Shown: one piece after another, positions 15,996 through 24,207 of the stretch
How the letters are laid out: every line of letters starts with the position of its first letter
Numbering within the stretch: position 1 is the stretch's first letter
From: Klebsiella quasivariicola
GTDB lineage: Bacteria > Pseudomonadota > Gammaproteobacteria > Enterobacterales > Enterobacteriaceae
Assembly (NCBI RefSeq): GCF_002269255.1
Contig: NZ_CP022823.1
Location: forward strand, 3,100,001 to 3,164,000
DNA length: 64,000 nucleotides
Direction: 5' to 3'
Notes under the pieces: model-generated
The model's input: the letters and a program-made list of their open reading frames with translations, nothing else
Told to the model about the DNA's origin: nothing
The model's database searches: none
Program-made: the position numbers and the translations under genes

Positions 15996-17713
15996 TCCAG
16001 TCGTTCTCCGGTAGGTTGCAGAATGATAATCAGGCGGTTAAACAAGTAGATATCGGTGTAGAGCGCAAAGAAGCGGCTGAGCATCTCGCCAAACAGGCAT
16101 ATGTCGCCTCGTCCGGCAAAGCCGTGACTGTCAAGGGTGACTTCAATCTCCACGCCGCGTACCAGATGGCCCTGTGCGAAGCGTTCTATTGCGCTGTGCT
16201 TCACGTCAAGGATGGCCTCCAGGCGTCGACGATTCATCTCGCTGTCGGTCCATTCATACAGCGCCAGGGTACCGCGCAGGACCTCCGCGTTATCCATCAG
16301 GGAAAGAAAGCTGCTGCCCAGATGGCTCAGCACGCGCCAGTGAAAGCGGTCCTGAGCAGGGGGATAGCACGGCAGCGTTGGTGCGCAGAGGTTACGCACT
16401 GCGACGCTGGCCGAGGTGGTTTTCATCACTGTATCAAGCACGGTGCTCTGCAGCGCGCGCCGCGGCAGCTGGCCGTTAGTTCCGGTGAGGGTCAGCGACA
16501 GGCTTTCATCTTCCGGTACGGTATGATTGTCAAAGGCTTCCCCGCCGACGATAAGCCAGGTGTTGTACAGCCCGGAGGGGCCACGGCGCACCCGGGTATG
16601 ATAGTAATAGTCCGCCGCGTCATGACGCATCATGCCGCCTTTGTGGCGAAAACTTGAGAACGGCGCGTAAACCTGCTGGTGCGAGGAGATCACGGAATCG
16701 ACGGTGTAAATTTCGGTGTGGCCGTCCTGCACGCGCATCGGGCGCAGCGGGTATTCGGTCTGCAGGGAATTGATGGTCAGCGGATCGGACTCCAGCGGAA
16801 ACAGGTTGATCACTGGCACGCAGTGCAGGCGCAGCTGCTTTTCGCTGAAGCGGAAGTCATGTTCCCAGCGTTCCGCCAGCACGACGTCGATTTCAAACCA
16901 CGCCAGTCCGGCCGGAAAAGCCACCGTCTCCAGCCCGCGCAGATCGATGAACATGAACTTTTCGCGGAAGGTAAAATACTCCAGCAGCAGCTGGTAACCG
17001 CGAAAACTGCGGCCATCTTCAGGCCAGAGGCTGTCCTCCTCGCCAAATCCCAGCGCGCTGAAATACCCGTCCAGCGGCCTTCTGTCCACCTCATCGGACA
17101 TGCGCAGCCACATCCGGGCCACATTGAGGGTAAAGGCCTCGTGCATGGCGCAGGCCAGCGGCGCATCGGCGTTGCAGTAGAGCGGGATATGACTGAGATC
17201 GACCCGGCGCCAGTCCGTCAGCTGGCTGCAGTTAAAGCGCAGCGTGATCACCGACCGGCCATCCGTATCGGTGGCCAGCCGGGCGTGCTCAAGAGATAAC
17301 GGCTGCAGAGCGATCGCTTTGGTGGTGGTGTACCGGCAGCGCGTGCCCTTTTCACCGATCGGCCGGGAAAGCACTTCAAAGCCTTTGACCATCGTCATCG
17401 GCTCTTTCATTTCCGGCCAGTCGGGGGTGAATTCCACGACCGACATCGAGGGAATGGTACGTAAATAATGTGGCCACAGCAGACTGACCACGCCTTCGGT
17501 CAGCTCAGGCAGATCGTCATCGAGCTTCTCGCGCATGCGGCCCATCAGGAAGGCAAAACCTTCAAACAGGCGCTCAACAAAGGGGTCGCGGGCGCCCGCT
17601 TTGTCGAGATTGAGCATTGCCGCCTGCTCAGGATGAGCACGGGCAAACTCTTCACCCGCTTCCAGCAGGTAGCGCATTTCAGCGTCGTAATAACGCAGGG
17701 TTAAATCGTCCAT
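15959..17713 (-). CDS. tssF: T6SS baseplate protein TssF
   Basis: Baseplate wedge protein (VasA/ImpG family) of 584 residues, the usual length. The N-terminus LRYYDAEMRYLLEAGEEFAR is diagnostic. It is followed by DPFVERLFEGFAFLMGRMRE and the LLWPHYLRTIPSMSVVEF segment. The C-terminus has GVEIEVTLDSHGFAGRGDI and LFGEMLSRFFALYTDIYLF, also characteristic. Two TssF with one TssG and TssK build each wedge. It precedes tssG in transcription and overlaps it. Confidence 0.96.
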   Translation of the reverse strand: MDDLTLRYYDAEMRYLLEAGEEFARAHPEQAAMLNLDKAGARDPFVERLFEGFAFLMGRMREKLDDDLPELTEGVVSLLWPHYLRTIPSMSVVEFTPDWPEMKEPMTMVKGFEVLSRPIGEKGTRCRYTTTKAIALQPLSLEHARLATDTDGRSVITLRFNCSQLTDWRRVDLSHIPLYCNADAPLACAMHEAFTLNVARMWLRMSDEVDRRPLDGYFSALGFGEEDSLWPEDGRSFRGYQLLLEYFTFREKFMFIDLRGLETVAFPAGLAWFEIDVVLAERWEHDFRFSEKQLRLHCVPVINLFPLESDPLTINSLQTEYPLRPMRVQDGHTEIYTVDSVISSHQQVYAPFSSFRHKGGMMRHDAADYYYHTRVRRGPSGLYNTWLIVGGEAFDNHTVPEDESLSLTLTGTNGQLPRRALQSTVLDTVMKTTSASVAVRNLCAPTLPCYPPAQDRFHWRVLSHLGSSFLSLMDNAEVLRGTLALYEWTDSEMNRRRLEAILDVKHSAIERFAQGHLVRGVEIEVTLDSHGFAGRGDICLFGEMLSRFFALYTDIYLFNRLIIILQPTGERLEWEEKHSRRIPG

Positions 17714-17792
17714 AAATCACCAGAATGAGTAATAGCTTTCAGATATGCAGAAAACCGCAGGTGCAGGGAGTGCAATGTGAATGATGCGTGAA

Positions 17793-19385
17793 TTATGCGC
17801 ACAGCACCGCAGCGCGAGCGGGATCCAGAGCGATAAGCCCGGCAAGCAATGACTCCATTTCTGGCAGCAAGCGATTTTTTTCTGCCTCACTGCGCCCGGC
17901 CTTGCCTCTGAGCAGCCGGAGTCGGCGGGCTTTGACCTCAAAGATAAGCTCCGGCTTCCATTGTTCGAGCGTCATTTCCCGGGCGCGGCTGTCGAGTTCC
18001 GCCAGCAGATGCAGCGCCATTTCATTTTTTCCGTACTGCTCGCTGACCCGCGCCATCAATAAGCGCATCAGCCACCGATTGCGGCTGGTGGTATAGCCCG
18101 GCTGCGCCTGTAACCAGTTCAGCGCCGACTCAATACCCTCATCGTCCGCGCGGGTGAGCACTTCTGGCTCCAGCGACAGCACCTCATCAGCGCTGGTCGC
18201 CGCCATTACCGGCTCATCTTGCCATCCGGCCATCTCATCCAGAACACGCTCGTTAAGCCAGTTGAGCGTTACTTCATCGGCGAATGGCGTACCATCGTTA
18301 AACGCCAGGGTTTCCAGCCCCGGCAGACGAGCCAGTAGCCCTTTCATATCCCGGCACAGGATATCGGCCCGTACACTGTCAGCATCCAGTTTCAGCAGCG
18401 CCTGCCAGGCGTACCACTGCACATCCAGCCACAAGTGGTTGACGCCTTGCGCCAACAGCGTGTCCGTATGCTCCAGCAGTTCCGACCAGCTTTTCTGTAA
18501 ATACAACCGCTTAAGATGGGCTTTACTCTCAGGCTTGGGAGGCAATAGCCGGGTCCGGCCCGTGGCATCCAGCGGCGGTAACTCCGTTAACGTATCCCAA
18601 CGCACACTCTTCATCAGATGATGACCTGCCAGCCATCCACCGGGACACTCACGCAGATATTTCGCCAGCACCTTAGCCTGATCGAGCAAATCACGACCAG
18701 ACGTGACGGTATGCATTACCGGTGCGGTGTCCGTATGTTGGGGCAGCAGATCGTGTTCTTCACGGCTGGTCTGCGGCACCAGACTGTGGGCTCCGCCGTT
18801 TTGCACCAGGCGGTTCTCCAGTATCTGATATAGCCCGGAAAGATCGGGGCGGGATGCCTCAGCCAAGCCGGCAAAAGAGGCTTCCGCCAGCAATAACGCC
18901 CCGATAATGACCTGCATAGTGGTCATGTCGACTTCCGGATAAAGAGACAGACTGTCCGACATCCGGCGACTGCCAAGCCATTCCAGCGCCGATTTACAGC
19001 TACGTTCACGCTGGGGATGGAGCATAGCCCCAAACCGCTCAAGCATTGCCGCCAGCAGCGTAACGCCTTCCGCCAGACCGCTCTCGCCTTCCCGCTGCAG
19101 ACGCGCCCACACGTAAAAGGTGATCACGCGCAGATCCTTGCAGGTCTGAGTCAGCAGTTTTTCTGCCAGCTGGCAAATCAGTTCGGTATCGACACCGGAG
19201 ATCTTATTGACCTCCTCGCGGATACGCTGAAAATCATCGTCATAGCCCGGATCGTCCCCGGTTGGTTGGGCGTCACTGATTGGCGCAAGCCAGGACTGCC
19301 ACTGCGCCTGACGTGACCGGGCCTGCTGTTGCAGTACGCTTTCATCCAACTGACTGGCGGCAACCAAATTTTGTAAAATGCTCAT
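17793..19385 (-). CDS. tssA: T6SS protein TssA (ImpA N-terminal domain)
   Basis: Cytoplasmic T6SS assembly protein of 530 residues. The N-terminal ImpA domain is recognisable by PTGDDPGYDDDFQRIREEVN, followed by DLRVITFYVWARLQREGESG and LLAAMLERFGAMLHPQRERS. The long C-terminal region resembles the large TssA class with a C-terminal VasJ-like helical domain. TssA proteins prime sheath polymerisation or cap the distal end of the tail. The start ATG overlaps the last base of tssM, and a 79-bp gap without a gene separates it from tssF. Confidence 0.93.
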   Translation of the reverse strand: MSILQNLVAASQLDESVLQQQARSRQAQWQSWLAPISDAQPTGDDPGYDDDFQRIREEVNKISGVDTELICQLAEKLLTQTCKDLRVITFYVWARLQREGESGLAEGVTLLAAMLERFGAMLHPQRERSCKSALEWLGSRRMSDSLSLYPEVDMTTMQVIIGALLLAEASFAGLAEASRPDLSGLYQILENRLVQNGGAHSLVPQTSREEHDLLPQHTDTAPVMHTVTSGRDLLDQAKVLAKYLRECPGGWLAGHHLMKSVRWDTLTELPPLDATGRTRLLPPKPESKAHLKRLYLQKSWSELLEHTDTLLAQGVNHLWLDVQWYAWQALLKLDADSVRADILCRDMKGLLARLPGLETLAFNDGTPFADEVTLNWLNERVLDEMAGWQDEPVMAATSADEVLSLEPEVLTRADDEGIESALNWLQAQPGYTTSRNRWLMRLLMARVSEQYGKNEMALHLLAELDSRAREMTLEQWKPELIFEVKARRLRLLRGKAGRSEAEKNRLLPEMESLLAGLIALDPARAAVLCA

Positions 19386-22300
19386 TATTCCATCTCATCC
19401 ATGTCACTATTCCCTACCCCCGTCGTCAGGGCCTGTGCGCTCTCAGCCGCATCGACAGTGAAAATCTGATCTGGCAGGGTCAATCCGCGCAGCGCCAGAA
19501 GCGCCAGCGGGCCACTCCCAAGCTGGGAGCGCAATACCCACTGCAGGGTGCGGCCATCCGGAGCGGAGAAGCTCATCATCCACTGACTGCGATCCAGCGG
19601 CTGGCGTTTACCCTGCTCCAGCCAGCGAATAAAGCCCCAGGTACCGCTGTAGTCACCGAACAGGCGCGTGCCCGCATTGACGCTGGTCCAGGTCAGCAGA
19701 GTGCCGGGTTTATACGTCTCCCCCGGCCAGCGGAAAGTCTTCCAGTCGGCCATCTGATTGAAATAGCGTAACTTTTGGCCGTCTATCGTCAGCTGTGTCT
19801 CCACAACCTCCGGGGCAGGCCTGGCCTGTAACTCAAAGCTGATCCCCTGGCTTCCGTCGGTGAAAAGAATGTCGGACAGCTGGCTTAGCTGGTTGATCGC
19901 GCGCAGAAAGGCCGGATTAAAGACCAGGCCGTGACTGTTGACCTTATCCGGCACCCATTGACTGCCTTCTTTATGCAGGACACCGTTCAGCTCCGTCGTG
20001 AGAAAACGTTCGATCCGCCCGCTGTCCTTGCGCACAAACTCAGCCAGCATCGGCAGGGAGGCGTCGCTTTTGCTGGCGGCAAACGGAAAGCGTCCGTCAA
20101 AGGCGGTGTGCCAGTTGGCGACCACCGATCGGCGCCATTTATCATTCAGACTGGCCGCCGACGGCAGAAGCACGGTTTCCCAGGCCTGAGTTAGCGGCTG
20201 CACAAACAGAGTGTTACCGAAGCCACTCCACTCTTCGCCAAGGCTTGCCGAAATCAGGCTGCCATATTGTTGCGTGTCGGTCAGGTCGACGCTTTTCCCC
20301 TGGAAGACGGTCTGCGCCAGGGTCTGCATCATCTCCTGCGGATCGGAAGCATTCGCAACCTGCTGCAGGCGCAGGCGCACGCGGGTGATACGGGTCAGAT
20401 AGGTTTGCAGGCTCAGGGTGCTATCGGCCGACATGACGTTGCTGCCCGTGTTTTTCCCCATCAGCTGGAGCAGTGGGCCGAACGTGTCATCCAGAGGCCC
20501 CTGCGGGCCGGCGGCCGACTGGTCGATGACCGGCTTGTCTTTCCCGCCCACCAGATCTTTGGCCGATTTAATAAGGCTGTCCGACAGCCCCTCCCTTTGT
20601 TGCCCCGCCTGCCCCTGCCAGGCAAGGGTATTCATCAGGGCAATCAGCGGTGACTGACGGACATCGCTTATCAGCGTGAGCTGGTCGGTAACATCGGCGA
20701 TATTGGTCGTCGGGTTGAGTCGCAGACTGTTGAGAAAATTCAGCCAGCTGCCGGCGAAATCGGTGAAGTAGCGTCGGGTCAGACGCGCTTTCAGCGCCTC
20801 CGGCGACAGGTCTGTCGACATCGTTTTGCGCGAATCGCTCAGCACCCAGTCGATTTCCTCCCGGCGCGAGCTGGCTGCCTTATCAATGGCCTGCTGAATG
20901 CCGCCTTCCCATGCCTGGCGGGTAAACATCCCCGGGACCACTTCATCGGTGGTAAACAGGCGGCGCGCGTCGGTGCCACTGGTCATGTCTTCCAGCGACA
21001 CATCGGCAAAATTACGACGCACGGATTTGAGCATGTTCTCATATAAGGTGCTTTCGGCATTGCGGCGACCTAGCTGCTGCAACAGAACCTGACGGCTCTG
21101 ACTCACCCGTTGCGCATCCGGGATGATCTTCCACTCTGGCCGCTCGGGCAGCAGGGAGAGATAAAAGGCCCACAAATCCGGCGCCAGACTTTGCCACAGA
21201 CCGGTCGAGATCCCCATTCGCGTCGGCTGGACCGTTTTCATGGTCTGCGCGAAAAATGCGCCATCGGCTTTATCCGGACGAGCCATCATCAGCCAGGCTT
21301 TCAGCTGGTCATAGCCTGGTTTCGCCAGCTGGGCTCGTTGGTCGCTATTGGGGGCGGAGTTGACCAGCGCGCTGAGCGCCTGCTGCAACGCGGCATTGGC
21401 CGGGTCACGTATCAGGCGATGATTTGCCACACCGTACCAGGGCAGGACGGCGTCTAATAGTTGCTGATGATGGTCCAGACCAAAGCGCCGATACCAGGGA
21501 GCGCCCTTCTGCCCATCGTGCACGAGACGGCCGGCCTCATTGCGCAGGGCATGCAGGGCCGTCAGTTGATAGTCAGAAACAGAGGGGTGGGCCACCAGGT
21601 CGCGGGCTTTTCCCGCTACCGAAGCAATCTGACTGTAATTGAGGGCAAAGGAGAGCAGCAGTCCCGCCGCCCACAGGCCGAGGATGGCCAGCAGACCGCA
21701 CGCCAGGCCCCGCTCCCATGCCATTCCCACGTGATGCCCGCGTAAACGGCGGCAGTCATCGACGATCCCCTGCCAGGTCGCGGGCAGCGTCAGGAGATGA
21801 GGCTGGCCCGCAGGCGAGGTATCAGCCTCCTGATAAGGATCCTTGGCGCGAGGCTCTGGCAGGCTAAACATCAGGCCACGCAGCGCAAACCGCTGCCGCG
21901 AGGCGGTCAGCCACGGCGCCAGCTGCCAGCGCCATTGCGCGATCCCTCCGTCGATAAGCCGCTGCCCCAGACGCAGCAGGAAGTCGTGGCGGGTCTCCTC
22001 CGCGATCTGGCGCATCCCCTGCTCCCGCAGCATGGGCAGCATCTGCGCAAGCTGACGGGCGACATCGTCCTCAGTGGCGCGCAACGGGAAGCTAACGCCT
22101 ACCGCCTGCACCGCGCGGTCAGCCTGCGGCCACTCACTATCGCATAGTTTCCACAACCAGACCGGGGCGGCATAGCCCAGCAGTTCACTGATTTTTTCCA
22201 GCCCGTGCAGGTCGCTCTCGCTTATCTGCGGCGTCAGGGTGAGAGACGACGGCATCACCCGCACAATCCCGTCCAGAGGACGACCGCGGCGCAGCTTGCG

Positions 22301-22810
22301 CAGCGCGGCGTATTTTTCTTGGTCGGGCTCTGTGATCAGGTTACCGCCGTAAATCAGCACAGTGCGGTTACCTTCAAGCCACTGCTGCTGACGCAGACCA
22401 GGCGCCAGTTGTTCGATTGCTGCATCGTCCCCGGTAACCAGCAGCAGGCGGACTTTGCGGCGCCAGCGCAGGCGGTAACGTGCGTGAAGGTGCTTTTTCA
22501 GCGGGGCATAAAGGGCTTCGCGCCCGGCGGGCCTGGTGGGTTGCCGCACAGGCGCAGCTGAAGGCTTAACCTTATCTTTTATCAGCAGTCGAAAGGCCAT
22601 AAACCCCAGTACCAGCAGGCTGAGTGCCATCCCCCAGATAATAAAGCCCGTGGCGATAAGCGGGCGCAGCGTTTCCCACTGCGTGGCACGATCCATCGCC
22701 CACAGCCACCATGCCAGCCCGCCCAGGAGCACCAGAAGCGTGATCGCAGCAATACAGACGATAACCGTAGCCGCCACAGAGATAGCGGCAGGTTTATTGA
22801 CGTTGTCCAT
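19385..22810 (-). CDS. tssM: T6SS inner-membrane protein TssM (IcmF family)
   Basis: Inner-membrane core of the T6SS membrane complex, 1141 residues. Two N-terminal membrane helices lie at about 10-36 and 50-77, and a third at about 370-395 (CGLLAILGLWAAGLLLSFAL). A long periplasmic part follows, ending with the type VI IcmF C-terminal domain. The cytoplasmic NTPase-like segment after residue 115 reads LLLVTGDDAAIEQL where many TssM proteins have a Walker A motif, and no GKS/GKT is present, so this copy should not bind ATP in the standard way. Its start overlaps the end of the upstream 379-residue protein gene by 17 bp. Confidence 0.95.
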   Translation of the reverse strand: MDNVNKPAAISVAATVIVCIAAITLLVLLGGLAWWLWAMDRATQWETLRPLIATGFIIWGMALSLLVLGFMAFRLLIKDKVKPSAAPVRQPTRPAGREALYAPLKKHLHARYRLRWRRKVRLLLVTGDDAAIEQLAPGLRQQQWLEGNRTVLIYGGNLITEPDQEKYAALRKLRRGRPLDGIVRVMPSSLTLTPQISESDLHGLEKISELLGYAAPVWLWKLCDSEWPQADRAVQAVGVSFPLRATEDDVARQLAQMLPMLREQGMRQIAEETRHDFLLRLGQRLIDGGIAQWRWQLAPWLTASRQRFALRGLMFSLPEPRAKDPYQEADTSPAGQPHLLTLPATWQGIVDDCRRLRGHHVGMAWERGLACGLLAILGLWAAGLLLSFALNYSQIASVAGKARDLVAHPSVSDYQLTALHALRNEAGRLVHDGQKGAPWYRRFGLDHHQQLLDAVLPWYGVANHRLIRDPANAALQQALSALVNSAPNSDQRAQLAKPGYDQLKAWLMMARPDKADGAFFAQTMKTVQPTRMGISTGLWQSLAPDLWAFYLSLLPERPEWKIIPDAQRVSQSRQVLLQQLGRRNAESTLYENMLKSVRRNFADVSLEDMTSGTDARRLFTTDEVVPGMFTRQAWEGGIQQAIDKAASSRREEIDWVLSDSRKTMSTDLSPEALKARLTRRYFTDFAGSWLNFLNSLRLNPTTNIADVTDQLTLISDVRQSPLIALMNTLAWQGQAGQQREGLSDSLIKSAKDLVGGKDKPVIDQSAAGPQGPLDDTFGPLLQLMGKNTGSNVMSADSTLSLQTYLTRITRVRLRLQQVANASDPQEMMQTLAQTVFQGKSVDLTDTQQYGSLISASLGEEWSGFGNTLFVQPLTQAWETVLLPSAASLNDKWRRSVVANWHTAFDGRFPFAASKSDASLPMLAEFVRKDSGRIERFLTTELNGVLHKEGSQWVPDKVNSHGLVFNPAFLRAINQLSQLSDILFTDGSQGISFELQARPAPEVVETQLTIDGQKLRYFNQMADWKTFRWPGETYKPGTLLTWTSVNAGTRLFGDYSGTWGFIRWLEQGKRQPLDRSQWMMSFSAPDGRTLQWVLRSQLGSGPLALLALRGLTLPDQIFTVDAAESAQALTTGVGNSDMDEME

Positions 22811-23933
22811 CAGGTTTTACAATTCCAATTGCGAGGGTATTCAAGGGATCGCGGGCTAGCCAGCCACACGGTTGTTGGTAGTGCGCGGCGTAGATCGCCG
22901 CCAGCGACAGAACGGTCAAGCCTTCCATCTCGCCGATGTCTCCCCAACAGGCATCCTGGCGATACAGGTTAATATCCCAACCGCTGTGCGCCAGCGCTTC
23001 CAGTCCCGGCTGAAAAAACAGCGCACAGGCTTCCGGGGGGCCGCTCAGTTCGTTCTGCTCCAGCACACGAGCGGCTACAGCAGTCAGGGCCTCCCCTTTT
23101 TCTGCGCAATAGGTTTCCCCCCTGGTCAGGTGCACCGGACCGTCCCGTCCGGCGAGCCACAGTACCGCAGACTCTCCGGCGGGTTGCACCGCCCCCGTCC
23201 GGGCGACAATCACCTGACATCCGGCGATAAGCACAGTGTCATCGGGGTCAGCTTCCGCCAGAGTGTGTGCTATCTCCGCGAGGCTGGCCTCCCCACGCCA
23301 GGCATACGGGCGTGAGGGTAGTGTCATCTGCGCAACAGTGAGGGTCATCTGTGCACGAAACGCCTGCCAGGCGAGCTCCGTTCCCTGCCAGTAGCAACGC
23401 AGCGGCGGCGTAAGCGTTCTTTCACTGCGCTGTCGTTGCCATTCCATCACCAGTAGTTCCGCCAGCCGTTTTTCGCGGGCGATAGCCTCAGAAACTGAAA
23501 GGTATGGCGCTCGCAGCGCCCTGCCGCCGCCCTCGTTCTCTTCCTCTGGCGGACGCTGGTGACGGCTTAGCACCCGCAGCCAGTCAGTGGTCGTTTTGCC
23601 CATGGGCCCCAGCAACAGACCTTCCTGTAACCCGATCGGCTGCCGATGCTCCGCCCACCATTGCTGTTGTTCGTATGCTACCAGTTGGTCATAGAACCTG
23701 GCGTTATGCACGCTCATGCGGTAGTACAGCAGCCGGATCAACCAGCCGGTACCCGCCAGCACCAGAGCCAACAGGATCCCGGTGGCGGCCAGGGCGCTTT
23801 TTCCTTCTGCCGAGGGAAGTAAAGCGCTGACCCCGCCGCTAAGCAGGACCAGCAGGGCCGAAGCCGATAGCCACCTGGCCGTACCAGGCGGTCGCGCGTC
23901 TCCGTACGGGGGATACTCCGGTACCGGCCTCAC
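22794..23933 (-). CDS. T6SS-associated membrane protein of unknown function
   Basis: Protein of 379 residues between PAAR and tssM. Two predicted membrane helices lie at about 20-40 and 46-70 (TGILLALVLAGTGWLIRLLY). A large soluble domain follows, which from helix polarity could be cytoplasmic; no family name is recognised. It has a proline-rich N-terminus. It overlaps tssM by 17 bp and the PAAR gene by 4 bp (ATGA), so it is fully embedded in the operon and probably serves the apparatus or the loading of the spike. A link to TagF/TagM-type accessories was considered, but I see no motif for it. Confidence 0.8.
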   Translation of the reverse strand: MRPVPEYPPYGDARPPGTARWLSASALLVLLSGGVSALLPSAEGKSALAATGILLALVLAGTGWLIRLLYYRMSVHNARFYDQLVAYEQQQWWAEHRQPIGLQEGLLLGPMGKTTTDWLRVLSRHQRPPEEENEGGGRALRAPYLSVSEAIAREKRLAELLVMEWQRQRSERTLTPPLRCYWQGTELAWQAFRAQMTLTVAQMTLPSRPYAWRGEASLAEIAHTLAEADPDDTVLIAGCQVIVARTGAVQPAGESAVLWLAGRDGPVHLTRGETYCAEKGEALTAVAARVLEQNELSGPPEACALFFQPGLEALAHSGWDINLYRQDACWGDIGEMEGLTVLSLAAIYAAHYQQPCGWLARDPLNTLAIGIVKPDGQRQ

Positions 23934-24187
23934 TGATCAACCCCGCAGTCTGGGTTAGAGCTGACCAGCGTGCAGCCGCAGGCGCAGCGATGACCGTGCA
24001 GCGCAACCGGCTGGCCATCAATCGTGGTTCGTGCGCTGCCTTCAGCAATGGTCGTCATACCGTGTTTGTTACACTTGACCGGGTCGCCCTTGCAGGCGAA
24101 TCCCAGACCAAAACACTGATAATGCCCCATCAGCACCCTGCCCCCATACTCCCGCAGGGTATCGCCTTTGCGAATGACTTTATTCAT
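23930..24187 (-). CDS. PAAR-domain spike-tip protein
   Basis: Cone-shaped protein that sharpens the VgrG spike, 85 residues and therefore a bare PAAR domain without effector extension. It shows the PAAR features VIRKGDTLREYGGRVL, a GMTTIAEGS turn, and GQPVALHGHRCACGC with the conserved His and Cys likely to bind zinc. It lies directly downstream of the second Tle-like effector gene (20-bp gap) and overlaps the next gene by ATGA. It is probably the tip for the Tle-loaded VgrG encoded further upstream. Confidence 0.9.
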   Translation of the reverse strand: MNKVIRKGDTLREYGGRVLMGHYQCFGLGFACKGDPVKCNKHGMTTIAEGSARTTIDGQPVALHGHRCACGCTLVSSNPDCGVDQ

Positions 24188-24207
24188 CGGATCCTCCTTA
24201 TCCGCGT

